From Tenebrio molitor (Eukaryota > Arthropoda > Insecta > Coleoptera > Tenebrionidae), in NCBI RefSeq assembly GCF_963966145.1, contig NC_091049.1, forward strand, positions 28,086,001 to 28,150,000: a stretch of 64,000 nt of DNA. The letters are read 5' to 3'. Both the position numbers and the translations under genes were made by a program. The notes beneath the pieces are model-generated. The model had not been told where the DNA came from. It did no database searches and saw only the letters and a list, made by a program, of their open reading frames with translations. Shown in pieces: positions 46,914 to 58,451 of the stretch. The first letter of the stretch is position 1. The number at the start of each line of letters is the position of its first letter.

Positions 46914-47733
46914 CAGGCTCATGATAAAGTAACGCACAAAATTCATAAAACGCACAGTATTAATTTAAAAAAAAAATCAAAAACACGTCAAACAGTTTTT
47001 TAAATTTTGCGTCTTTTAACGTGTAAGTATAGAAAAAAAATTGGGTTAAATTTGTCAAAGTAATGATGTCAAATATTTTTTCAAAATGGGAAGCTACATT
47101 TCCGATTAGATTATTTGATAAAGCTTATTTTTCTGGATTGTAAAACTTTAGTTTAATTAGGGTTTACATAAAAAAAAAAACCAAATTAATAAAGAAGGAA
47201 ATAAAATTGCTTTTAATAATAACTAAAGTCCATTCAAAAATCAAAAACCACCACCTATTGCTTTAGGTTGGTAAAATTTAAAAAACCCTAGGTAGTTATT
47301 TTTTCTTGTAATGTTTGTAACTATAAATTATGACATTTGATTCAAAATAAAATTCAATTGCTTGGAATTTCGTTCAAATTGTTTTATTATTGCTCAGTAC
47401 GATTCAGTTATTTATTAATTTTTATTATTTTTGCTTAAACATGCCCAGAAAAACAAGACACTTAATAAATACTTAACCTCAAAATTACAATTCTCACCAA
47501 ATTTTACACTAGACAGAGTTGCCGATAGTAATTATCGAGGAAAATGCGACGTTGGTGGTTTTTTGATTTTTGAATGGACTATATAATATAGTGATTGTGG
47601 ATAAATAAATTAAACAATACTTTAAAGCAAGAATTCACGCTAAAAACTGCTTGACGTGTTTTTACATTTTTTTTTTCAAAAATTAATACTGTACGTTTTC
47701 TGAATTTTTTGCGTTACCTTATCATAAGCCTGT
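46914..47733. mobile_element. TIR element, about 820 bp, hosting a second MITE
   Basis: Left end caggctcatgataaagtaac; right end, inverted, caggcttatgataaggtaac. The arms pair further through cacagtattaattt and aaaacacgtcaa, in all about 90 bases. The inner MITE lies at 47227-47581. No coding capacity. Confidence 0.8.
47227..47581. mobile_element. MITE nested in the 46.9-47.7 kb element
   Basis: Ends agtccattcaaaaatcaaaa and, inverted, agtccattcaaaaatcaaaa: perfect for at least 20 bases and continuing through accacca. Length about 355 bp. Lies inside the larger element, so it inserted later. Confidence 0.8.
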
Positions 47734-47739
47734 ATAATT

Positions 47740-48913
47740 TTATTGGTGCATGTTTATTGGTGTTTCCGATATGTTTGTTTTCACGATGCAATCAGGCTGA
47801 CTGGGATTAAATGTCACCAGAACAATAAGAAATGAGATCACAGTTCCAAATATACTCAAAATGGTCGATCTATCGATTGACAAAAATCTTGCGGCGCTAA
47901 AATTAGGAAGATTTGTTGTTAAGATGTTGAAAAATCTGTCCAGATCTTCGCGATTTTTACAGTCTACAATTCCTAAAGTGCTGTCGGAAACCAGAAAGAT
48001 AGTCTTCTGGGACTCTTCCACGATCTCATCACATTTCAATATCGTCATCAATGTGGGTACCTTCAACAGTAGCAAGCCATAGAGTTAAGATAAACTGGAA
48101 CAAGAGGAAATTTACAAATGATAAGAGAATAGTCAACACTTGAGTGAGAATGATGTGTGTCATATCATCTTCTGTGAGATATTCTTCACTTCGCAGATTG
48201 TACTCCATATAATTGAGGATCTGGAGGATGGTGAAGGAGATCAAAAGAATGAGGGAGTAGCCGAAGTTGTCGTTGAAGGCGTTGACTAGTTTCCTCAACG
48301 AGGACACAAAGCGACTCATCTGCTCCAAATTTGTCCCATTTTGAACAAATCTGTGTTTGTAAAGTCGCCTCAAACCTTCATATCTCTTGCGAATCATTTC
48401 CAAAACAGTGTATATATAAAAAGTGTAAAAAAACTGTATGTAAAATTCCAAAATTTCAACTGTGAACATTTTGTAATGAAGCGCTCCCAAAATGGTCCCC
48501 CAATAAACGTTGATGTAGATGTTACCGACCCAAAAGATGACTTGAAGGACCAAATATTTGCACACAACTTTGCGCGTCTGAACGTCTTCATCTTGCACCA
48601 AAGACGATGTCCCCTCAAGACCATCGACCAACTCTCTCCAACTGCGCACCCGCGAGGCCTCCACTATCACGCGACAGCAGAACGCGCACAAGAAACAATC
48701 TGCTAAAATACAAACTGTGGTTTTGGCGAGGTTGTACTCTTCGTAGAATTTCTTGTAGAATGTCGATACCACCACGCCCACCACTATCCCCACTATCATC
48801 AAAACTTGGTGTATCTGGCGACATCCGTTGTTTTCTTTTGTCTCTGTAGAGGGTGGTGTGATTGCAAGCAATCTGCCCGTCTTCAGGAAAATATTTAACG
48901 AATGGAAACTCAT
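47740..48913 (-). CDS. Gr11: gustatory receptor (about 372 aa)
   Basis: Exons 48913-48116 and 48060-47740 (798 and 321 bases), phase-0 intron; exon 2 starts VPTLMTILKCDEIVEES. Start MSFHSLNIFLKTGRLLA. The terminal helix reads ISFLIVLVTFNPSQ, without the QF pair but with a TF in its place. The tail CIVKTNISET runs six residues further than in the paralogues (PINMHQ) because the usual stop is lost. Frame intact. Nearest relative Gr12. Taste receptor by family; ligand unknown. Confidence 0.86.
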
Positions 48914-49669
48914 CGATAGATGAAGTGACGCTCGTCGCTTACGAAAACGTACTGTTATGTTTTGAAATTGAAATTTTTAGCGTTTATTTCTTCGGGGCAT
49001 GGCGGTCACGCAACATTCCAATGAAATTGAATGAATATATTAAGTGTGCCATGAACTACTAGGCAAAATCGAGGAAAATGATGTAAACTATTAATAATAT
49101 CAGTGACGTGACGTTGACAGATTTTTAAAATGTTTCTATATTTGAAAAAATACACATTACTTAGTGCTAAAAACGTTATTCGTCAAAGCGTCCTCGAAAA
49201 TATTATTTTGAAGTGAAATTATACTCATTGTGTAGCTGTTAATATTTTGTAACCAAAGTTAGAATTTATAGATAACGAATTTTAAAGTAAAATTAGAAAT
49301 AGGCAACACAACTTACTATAAGAAGTAATAAAAAAATGCTTTTCTAAATGAATAAACATTATAATTAAATTCAATTTACAATTTAAAATATTAACCAATG
49401 CAATGTTTCTGCGGCCTCGAGCTACGCCTCGGCGTAAAAGACTTTTTCATGTGCAAAAAACACTCACTTCACGCACTTAATATAAAAATAAATATTCCTG
49501 TGGGGTTATTTAAAATCGCAGGTTTATTTTAATAGACCAAACAATTTCTAGGACTTACGGCTGAAAATTCGCGCTAAAATAGCACAAATCAGCCCTGACA
49601 TTATTGAGCGCAGTGTACAAAGTGTCTAGACTCGAGTCCATAAGTGTCAAGAGGATGGCGGAGGAAAAT
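48914..49669. other. Spacer upstream of Gr11
   Basis: No gene seen. About 100 bases next to Gr11 (cgtcgcttacgaaaac ... agcgtttatttcttcggggc) match the same place upstream of Gr12 (51980-52045), a duplicated 5' flank. Confidence 0.45.
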
Positions 49670-49850
49670 TTTTAAATTTGAAGAAATTGTCAGTTGGGCA
49701 AGAATCCAGAAAGTGGTAACTCAGGTTCTAGAAGAAGCAGGATAGTTTCAGAATGTGAGAATACCACACTTCATTGTTCTTTATTTAGGCTCCTGGGCTG
49801 CATCATATAACCTCAATTCTTCGAGATTTTCTCAGCACTCAGTCATGCTA
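49670..49850 (-). pseudogene. ABCC relic: exon 5 linker, exon 6 and intron 6 pieces
   Basis: Two matches to ABCC-D lie in the same order as in the gene. At 49789-49850 the minus strand reads LRLYDAAQEP (ABCC-D LKLYDVPQE). At 49682-49760 the intron-6 segment agaaattgtcagttgggcaa and the exon-6 start (gtagaagaagcaggata) are seen. Everything between is lost. This is the eroded remains of an ABCC gene between Gr11 and Gr12. Confidence 0.75.
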
Positions 49851-50015
49851 GAATTGTTGCTAACAAAATGCTAATACTTCATATTGTGAAGAAAAATCTT
49901 TCCTGATTGTTTTGCTCCAGTTTGGTCCCAAATAAATTTGTTTGAAATTAAAAACCAAACTTCTAAGAATAAATTTAACTTTAATTAAATCAGAAAAGTA
50001 TGTGAATACACAAGA

Positions 50016-50535
50016 TACAGGGTGTTAGGTAAACGTCCGGCCAAACTTTAACCGCGAGCTACTGGCTTCATTAGAACTCGGAAAAAATATTTAAAAAATT
50101 CTATGTCAAAAAATAAATTGACATTTAATTTTTGAGGATTTTTTTTTAACTGCTTTTAGTCTTCTACATTGTCCCACAACCCCGTAGGTAGAATTTCGGC
50201 ATATTTTAAAAATACACCCTGTATATCATATTTTATAAAACATACACCAATGCGGTTTCCTTGTTTTAAAGCATATTTCCTAGAGGTTACTTCGCATTGG
50301 CGTACGTTTTATAAAATATGATATACAGGGTGTATTTTTAAAATATGCCGAAATTTTACCTACAAGGTTGTGGGACAACGTAAAAGACTAAAAGCAGTTA
50401 AAAAAAAATTTTTTCTCAAAAATTAAATGTCAATTTATTTTTTGACAGAATTTTTTAAATATTTTTTCAGAGTTCTGCATGAAGCCAGTAGCTCGCGGTT
50501 AAAGTTTGGCCGGACGTTTACCTAACACCCTGTAT
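50016..50535. mobile_element. Foldback element, copy 2, with complete inner element
   Basis: Outer ends cagggtgttaggtaaacgtc and its inverse. Next inwards the shared agctactggcttcat / atgaagccagtagct arms. In the middle an inner inverted repeat, caccctgtatatcatatttt ... aaaatatgatatacagggtg, surrounds a small core (accaatgcggtttccttg / ...cgcattggcgt). The outermost ~30 bases differ from copies 1 and 3, the rest is shared. No coding capacity. Confidence 0.85.
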
Positions 50536-50805
50536 GAGGGGAGCGTTTCATGGGGATACTCCCCAAGAATTTTTTTATGTGATGTAATGGCGTGAATTGA
50601 AATGACAAAAAAATTCTCTCACCTGTAATATTGCGAATTAACATAATTATTATGAATACTTTACAATAATAATACCCTACACGAGTTTAATAACGAAACT
50701 CTTTGTTTTATTAGGGTTGCATGTCAAACGTTTCATTCCGACGAATTTATCTCTCTGTAATCTCCCTTTGTGTAGTTTTATATAATTTGATAGAAGCGTG
50801 TTTAT

Positions 50806-51958
50806 TTATGTTTCAGATATGTTTGTTTTCACGATGCAATTATTCTGAGTGGGATTAAATGTCAGCAGAACAATAAGAAATGAGGTCACAGTACCACACA
50901 TACTCAAAATGGTTGATCTGTTGATTGAGAAAAATCTCGCGGCGCTGAAATTAGGATGATTTGTTGTTAAGATGTTAAAAAATCTGTCCAGATCTTGGTG
51001 TTCTTGGCAATCCACAGTTTCTAGAGTGCTGCGGGAGACGAGGAAGATAATCTTCTGGGACTCTTCCACAATGACATCACATTTTAGTATCGTCATCAAT
51101 GTGGGTACCTTCAACAGTAGCATTTCAACAGTTAATATAAACTGTTACAAGAGGAAGACTCACAAATGATACGAGACTAGTCAACACTTGAGTGATAATG
51201 ACTTGTGTTCGATTTTCTGTGCCATACTCTGCGCTTTGCAAATTGAAATCCAAATAATTGAGGAACTGGAGGGTGGTGAAACAGATCAAAAGAATGAGGG
51301 AGTAGCCGAAGTTGTCGTTGAAGGCGTTGACTACTTTCTTCAACGAGCACACAAAGCGACCCATCTGGACTAAATGTGGCCCATTTTGGACAAATCTGTG
51401 TTCGTACAGTCGCCTCAAACCTTCGTATCTCTTTCGGATCATTTCCAAAATGGTGTAGATGTAAAATGTGTAAAAAAACTGGATGTAATATTCCAAAATT
51501 TCTGCTGAGTACATTTTGAGATGAAGCGTTCCCAAAATCGACACCCAGTAAATGTTGATGTAGATGACACAGACCCAAAATATGGCTTGTAGGCCCAAAA
51601 ACTTGAACACAACTTTGCCCGTCTGAATGTCTTCATTTTGTACCAGATACGATGTTTCCTCAAGACCGTCTACCACCTCGCTCCAACTGCGCACCCTGGA
51701 GGCCTCCACTATTATGCGACAGCAGAACGCGCACAAGACACAATCAGTTAAAATGCAAACTGTGATTTTGACGAGGTTGAACTCGAGGTAGAAATCTTTG
51801 TAGTAGATCGAGGCCATTACACCCACCACGATCCCCACTATCATCAAGACTTGGTGCATCTGGCGACATCTGCTGGGTTCTTTGGTCTCTGTGGAAGGTG
51901 GAGTGATTGCGAGGAATCTTCCCGTCTTGAGGAAAATATTCAAGAGATGGAAACTCAT
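50806..51958 (-). CDS. Gr12: gustatory receptor (about 365 aa)
   Basis: Exons 51958-51164 and 51108-50806 (795 and 303 bases), phase-0 intron; exon 2 starts VPTLMTILKCDVIVEES. Start taken at MSFHLLNIFLKTGRFLA, as in paralogues; an in-frame ATG six codons upstream (MSRRLS) is possible. Exon 2 has SAARFFSINRSTILSMCG; the last helix reads TSFLIVLLTFNPTQ, again without QF. Tail ends CIVKTNISET. Frame intact. Last gene of the array before ABCC-D. Confidence 0.86.
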
Positions 51959-52254
51959 CGATAGACGACGTGACACTCGTCGCTTACGAAAACGGACTGT
52001 CGTGTTTTAAAATTAATTTTTTTAGCGTTTTGTTCTTCGGGGCAAGGCAGTCACGCAACATAATTCCAATAACTGTATTAAGATAAAAAGTCTAAAGGGT
52101 AGTAATTTATTGTGTCATTTAGAATTCCAATTATTTTATAATTTTGTGTGTATGAATGAAAAAAAGTTTTGTGGTCAAGAAAAACTCTCCACCTCTCTTT
52201 CCTCTATCCTTTCATTTCCAAAATTAAAACTACAAGAATTTATTTGCCTACATA

Positions 52255-55200
52255 TCATTTATTTTTAGCTTTACTATTCAAGCTCACATATCTAAAAAAA
52301 TGTCCTTCTGGATTTTCCAGAAGCTCTTCTGGACTTCCAAACTCAGCAACCCTCCCAGCATCCATCACCAAGATCTTGTCGGAGTCCATGACGGTGTTCA
52401 ATCGATGCGCAATCGTCAGCATCGTGCACTCCTTGAACTTGTCTCGAATCACACCCTGGATCAACTGGTCCGTCTTCAGATCGACGTTAGCAGTGGCCTC
52501 GTCCAGCACAATGACCTTGGCCCTTCGCAGAATCGCCCTCGCCAGACAAACCAACTGTCTCTGCCCCACACTCACGTTAGCCCCGCCCTCCAGGATAAGA
52601 GTCTCGAGTCCGCCAGGCCAATCCGACACGACGTCTTTCATTTGCACCTCCTCCAGGGCGTTCCACAGCTCGCCGTCTGTGAAGCTGTCGAACGGGTCCA
52701 GGTTCTTGCGCAGCGAGCCCAAAAACAGCACCGGGTCCTGAGGGATGATCGAGATTTTGGATCTGAGCACAGCGAGTGGAACGGATTTGGTGTCAACGTT
52801 GTCGACCAAAATCGTCCCTTCGAAGCGGAACAAGCGGAAAATCGCCGAAATCAGGGAAGTTTTCCCAGCGCCGGTCCTTCCGACTACTCCCACCTTCTCC
52901 CCACCACGGATCTCGACAGTCACTTGTTTGAGAACTGGAGAGTGGGAGGAGTAGCTCATCGAGACAGATTGGAAGGAGATTTGTCCGCGATCTGGCCACG
53001 ACTCGGGAGGGACAAGCTCGCCGTGGTCTTCTTCGGGGGTGAGTTCAGAGTACTCCAAGACGCGTTCGACTGAGGTCATTTGGGCGTCGAGTTCGCTCCA
53101 TGTCTTCATCCCGTGTTGAATCAACCCCACCAGAGCGGTTGACTGGGTGATGGCTAGACCCACATACCCTACGTACATTTCTGGGGAAGAAATTGTCAGT
53201 TGGACAAGATTCCAGAAAGTGGTAACTCACGAGAGCCAAAGATGAAGAAGCTGAATATCACCAAACAGTTGTAGAAGAAGCAGAATAGGTCCATCCAGAA
53301 GGTGAGAGTACAGTAGATGGCATTTAGCATGTAGAACGACGAACTGTGATAGTTTTGAAGGTTGTCAAACTCTTCTTCTAGAATTTTTTCACCACTGAAA
53401 GCTCGAATTGTTGTCAGACCTTGAAGAGTAGCTGTTATGTGTGTCAGAACGGAGCTTTTGCCTAAAGCAGACAAGATAACAACAACACATAAGATAATCT
53501 CTAGGACTTACTGATTGCTTCAGTTCTTTTGATATTTTTGTTGGTAGGTTGGAAGATGACACCGAAGAAGATCATCACAAAGAGGATGACTACAGTTGGT
53601 ATGACCATCCAGTAGTTCAAGATGCACACAGTGAGTATGATTCCAATGAGTAAAAGTATCATAGTAACTGTTACTAACAGGTTAAGTGGAATGTACTCGT
53701 CTATGCACCCAATGTCTTTGGCAAAGCGATTGAGTATTCTTCCGGCGGAGTGATGGTTGAAGAAGGTCATGTCTCCATAAACCACTTTCTTCAGCATCGT
53801 GTCATGCAGAGTCTTGGAGGCGTCCATGCAGTACCGAACCAGTACCTTGAGAGATATTGCGTTGACTAGAAGAAACACGACTGTCAGACCGGTATAGATG
53901 TACAAACAAGTACTTCTTCTGAGGCGATCTCTAAACCCAAGACCAAACGTCGATTCCTGCTCCAGATTAATCCAAAACGCCAGGAAAAACTCAGTCACGT
54001 TTGCAAGTACCTGCGCTACCACGAGCAACAGTACTATCGCGACTGTCTTCACCCAAGCACCACTAGCTCGGCAGTAACTTTGGTACACGTTTCTGGTAGT
54101 ACCGACACTTCGATGTTCCTTAGTCTCTTGGGGCACATCGTACAGCTTCAACTCTTCCAGATTGTCTCCCGGACTGTCGCTTTTGTCAAACTGTAGATCC
54201 TGCTCGAGTTTCGTCAGCTGTCCCATCTCCAGCAAATACACGGTTTTGGCATGTCTCAAGAAATGTACCTGGTGGGTCACTAGAATGACGCATTTGTTGC
54301 GCAAGTACCCTAGAATGCACTCTTCTAGTATTTGGCCAGCAACGTGCGCGTCGACTGCCGATAGAGGATCGTCTAGAAGATAGATGTCGGCGTTTCGGTA
54401 CACAGCTCTTGCCAAATTAATTCTAGCTTTTTGCCCTCCACTCAACATCACTCCTCTATCTCCCACTAGTGTGTTGTCCCCGAAAGGAAAGAGAGTGAAG
54501 TCGCGTTCCAAAGCGCACACTCGAATCACCCTGCGGTACTTCTCCGCATCCATCTCCTCCCCAAACAAGATGTTTTGCTTGATACTCGCGGAAAAAATCC
54601 AGGCGTCTTGTGACGCGTACGAGACGGTGCCCCCGACGTCCACGCGTCCTTTCCTCACGTCTATCTCCTTCAGTACCACCTGCAAGAGCGTAGACTTTCC
54701 GCTTCCCGCGGCTCCAGTGATGCCTACGACTTCTCCGATGTCGACAGCCAAGCTCGCCTCGTTCAAGACGTTGTAGGCCATCGAGTCCCACCTGACTGTC
54801 ACGTTTTTGAGACAAACCCCAAAAACTCTTCTTTGTAGGTCGTTTTGTGCGGTGAGAATGCACCCAGGCTCCGTCTTAGATTTGTCCCTCGCGCTGATCA
54901 GTTTGTTCGGTTTGTCGAAATCCGTCAGAAGAAATTCTTCTATTCGTCGGAAGGAAATGTACGCTTCTGAGAAAAGAGTCACTCCATGGGGTGACAGGAT
55001 GATGCAGGTTATTTTCAAAAATTCGTACACGTTGAGTAAGGCGAAGACGTATTGTGATGTTGGAAATTGTCCAGTTAGTACCAGTGCTAGGACACAGAAG
55101 TACGTAGATGCTCTGGTGTAGAAGAGTCGCAGGCAGTTGTTCAAGATCCGACAGTTGCTAGTTTTTGTTTGTTCTTTTAGTTCCAACCTAGAACACTTTT

Positions 55201-56283
55201 CAGTAGCTTAGTACCAAACAACCAATCGAGACTCACTTCCTCGCTGCTTGTACCAGCTTGATAAAAGTTTTTTCCCAAGTGTACATCTTGATTGCCTGGA
55301 TGCCGATGATGATGTCGTTCATCAGTCGAATTCTGTAGTCTGTTCGAAGTGTTCCTGCAAACCTGCAAGTACTCAATCTCTTCGATATGTACACTGAAAC
55401 ACAAGTTTTGCTATTTGGAAGTACCAGGAAGTTGCTGACGTACTTTGAAAGACGAAATTTGCAAGAATCAATCCGATTCCGATCAAAGCTGGGTGACCCA
55501 GAGTATAATCAATGTACAGCGCCCCCACGACTATTTCAACTGGACTGATCCAGATAAAATGGATGTACATGAATGCAAAATCCAGTCTGTTGACGTCATT
55601 GGACAACAAATTAATAACCTGTCCTGTTGTGACGCTCTGAAGGGTAGCTTTCTTCAGTTTTAGGGATTTTCGATAGATCAGAGACGAACAAGCAACCCTG
55701 ACCTTCATACCCAAAACCGCCATCTTGAATACAAGTCGGTGAAACGTCAAGACTCTTAGTAGAGACAACAGAAGAATTGCAATCGAGTAGAAGTAGGCTT
55801 GTTGCAGCGATGTCTCATTTTGACCAGGAGTGTAATAGTTCAGCAAGAGTCGCAGACAGTAGGGTTGGAACAATCTACAAGAAGAGTGTTGATTGGTGGA
55901 CGATGAAATTTTGGGGCTTACACAATCGCGAGATCAACGGGAAAGTAGAGAATTCCGCTAACGCAGAGTTCTAAACCAAATGCTTTCAGGAGAGCTCTCA
56001 AGAGGGAAGGCTTCTTCTTGAATCTTTCTTCTTCTGTCCAGAACCTTTCCAGTCTGTTTGTGAGTCGCTTGGATTCGAATTCTGCAAGAGGCTCGTAGAG
56101 GTCATCCTCACTGATTTCTTTTCTCCACCCTTTGATGAATATGGGCAGCTCCCAGCTGGAAAAAGGGCTACAAAGGGAAGAGGTTTTGAGTGATTCTTAC
56201 CAGAAGAAGAAATCTGTGATGAAATTTGCTCTTTCTTTGGGGTGGACTTTCCGGTTCGATCTTGCACGTTGCTTGTCTTCCAT
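52255..56283 (-). CDS. ABCC-D: MRP4-like ABC transporter, complete (about 1245 aa)
   Basis: Short-form ABCC exporter. Start ATG at 56283-56281 (MEDKQRARSNRKVHPKERAN). Inferred exons: 56283-56201, 56155-55922, 55874-55444, 55393-55237, 55187-53512, 53461-53231, 53180-52255 (83, 234, 431, 157, 1676, 231, 926 bases). NBD1: Walker A GAAGSGKST near residue 460, LSGGQKARINLARAV, IYLLDDPLSAVD. NBD2: Walker A GRTGAGKTS, IPQDP, signature VSVGQRQL, Walker B VIVLDEATANVD, IAHRLNTV. All catalytic motifs present. More divergent from A-C than those are from each other, and richer in GC at third positions. The ABCC crumbs in the Gr array resemble this gene most. Substrate unknown. Confidence 0.93.
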
Positions 56284-56855
56284 TCTTTGGCCAGAAATGT
56301 TACTGAGTTGAGGTGTGCGCCGTCAAATTGTTGTTCTTTGTGTTGGGTGGTTAATTGGGCTAATTTGGGCTAATGTAGACCACGTAGATAACAAGTATGA
56401 GTAGAAAGATAATTGGAAGTTATTGGACGTGTACTTGATAACAACTGGCTTTTAAGTGCTAGTCGCGACATAAATAAAAATGTCCGTCGTAATTTAAAAA
56501 ATTTGTTAAAAACAGAAAATCTATTGTTGGGGGGTTTAGATTGAAGGACTAGAGGAGGTGGATTTAGAAGGACGTAATGTTCTGCTCATCAGTGTTATTT
56601 CGTCAGGTGAGAACACAAGAGAACAACCAGAGAAAAATATTCAAAAATTTCTAATTTTCAAATGTGGTTTATTCTAAATATATCAGAAGTGGTCTATGTG
56701 GCAAAGCTTGACGATAAGATCTCAGAAAGTCAAGAATTGTTGGTCTGGGCTCATTTTCAAGAATGTTAGGTAGGTTCAAACTGTCTTTTCAAAATTTCTC
56801 TTTTATTCAGAAGAAATTATGATACATAGTAATTATTGGAAAGAAGTTTTCAACA
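56284..56855. promoter_or_regulatory. 5' flank of ABCC-D
   Basis: No gene. Must hold the ABCC-D promoter; no core element stands out. Contains a tandem-like ttgggcta stretch at about 56351-56375. Confidence 0.3.
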
Positions 56856-57352
56856 TACAAGGTATTTCTGAAATGCGTGCAGAAATTTTAACCACGAGCT
56901 ACTGGCTTCATGTAGAACTCGGAAAAAATATTTAAAAAATTCAATGTCAAAAAATAAAATGACATTTATTTTTTGAGCTACAATTTTTTTTAATTGCTTT
57001 TAGTCTTCTACGTTGTCAAACAACCTCGTAGGTAAAATTTCGGCACATTTTAAAAATACACCCTGTATATCATATTTTATAAAACGTACACCAATGCGGT
57101 TTCCTTGTTTTAAAGCATATTCTCTATAGGTTACTTCGCATTGGCGTACATTTTATAAAACATGATATACAGGGTGTATTTTTAAAATGTGCCGAAATTT
57201 TACCTACGAGGTTGTAGGACAACGTAGAAGACTAAAAGCAATTTAAAAAAAATTGTAGCTCAAAAAATAAATGTCATTTTTTAAATATTTTTTCCGAGTT
57301 CTACATGAAGCCAGTAGCTCGTGATTAAAATTTCAAAAACACCCTGTATAAT
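56856..57352. mobile_element. Foldback element, copy 3, with complete inner element
   Basis: Outer ends acaaggtatttctgaaatgc and, inverted, cagggtgtttttgaaatttt. Shared arms gagctactggcttcatgtag / ctacatgaagccagtagctc. Inner inverted pair at about 57057-57180: caccctgtatatcatatttt and its counterpart atgatatacagggtgtattt. The outer ends are like copy 1, the inner core like copy 2. The right arm has a small deletion. Confidence 0.85.
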
Positions 57353-57379
57353 GCTATCAAAAAAATAAAAAATAGATAT

Positions 57380-57630
57380 GATGGTTTTTCCAAGAACTGG
57401 ACAGCTTCATGTCCAGACCTGAATCCACCTGCGATTGGGTGGGATCACTGAGATTGTTCGAATCGACGGAATGACGCCATTTTCAAAAAAACTCGTTGAT
57501 AACCTAGTCCCTCGAGGCGATAAGACAAGTTCGAGGTCTTTTCCAATTAGTTCATCAATAGATTCCTGCTCCTTTGCATCTCGTTAGTTTATTAGCTCCC
57601 AAATTTCCCACAAAAATCTACTCAAAACGA
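57380..57630 (+). pseudogene. Tc1/mariner transposase C-terminal relic
   Basis: Plus-strand reading near 57396-57450 gives NWTASCPDLNP followed by WDH, the hallmark W-P-A-x-S-P-D-L-N-P-I-E-x-x-W-D of Tc1/mariner DDE transposases. Then come RRNDAIFKK and, after a shift, RQVRGLFQLVHQ. Stops and shifts interrupt it, and the upstream catalytic residues are not found. A dead remnant next to the foldback element. Confidence 0.7.
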
Positions 57631-58451
57631 TACATTAATCCGGCCTGAATGCCGTGCCATCGAGTCCATGTTGAGACGTGTTTATATATTTTTTAACAAT
57701 TATTGAAATTGTGATAAAAGTGACCCTGAAACCCACATATCGAGCTGATCTCTCGATGGTCCACTCATTTTAGTAGGTTTCCAACACACTTTCATGTAAG
57801 TCGTACGTTAGTTATTATTTCCAGCGCAAACTGCGTGATAATTGTAGTTTTAAATTTATTAAGTAATCCAGATTACCTACTCTAAAAACGCATTAACAAA
57901 AAAAAAGTACTTAATTATTATTCCCACGATGAATTCTGCTTTGGGGTTATCTGACAGTCAGAGTTCACTCTGCATCGTATTTATTTGTATATTTTTATAA
58001 ACAGTTTTAATGCACGTTTTCGTTCCCATTTGCTGAAAGATCTGAATTTAGGTCTAGATTAAAAAAAATGCTGACCATCACTGTCTTAAATTAAAAAAAA
58101 AAAACATTCAAGAACAGACACAATTTAAATCACTGTTGCAACTGGCTGGGTTATCATTTAGGAAAATAATTGCTAGGGGCCATAAAAAATTTCATTGACA
58201 TTAATTTATCTTCGAAGGTCAATTTGTGTACAAACTGTGGAATAATTTATTCGAATTAATTTTTTGCAAGATTCTGGTACTTTCAATGAAATCACGTTTT
58301 TGCCAATTTTGTGTTTCCACTGTAATTAAAAAATCGTAATTAATATGGCGCATTTGAATGCTAAAACCGGTTGCTTCGTTCCTTGTGCTAATCATTATAT
58401 GTTGTTTTGGTTCCACTGGAGCAGTTGAAAGTTTGACCACGTGGAGCAAAT
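57631..58451. other. Spacer upstream of the CRAL-TRIO gene
   Basis: No gene or repeat recognised. The region should contain the CRAL-TRIO promoter; short AT runs but no clear core element. Confidence 0.4.

Noticed and set aside
52300..53073. 257-codon plus-strand frame
   Set aside because: Antisense to the NBD2 exon of ABCC-D; no independent homology.
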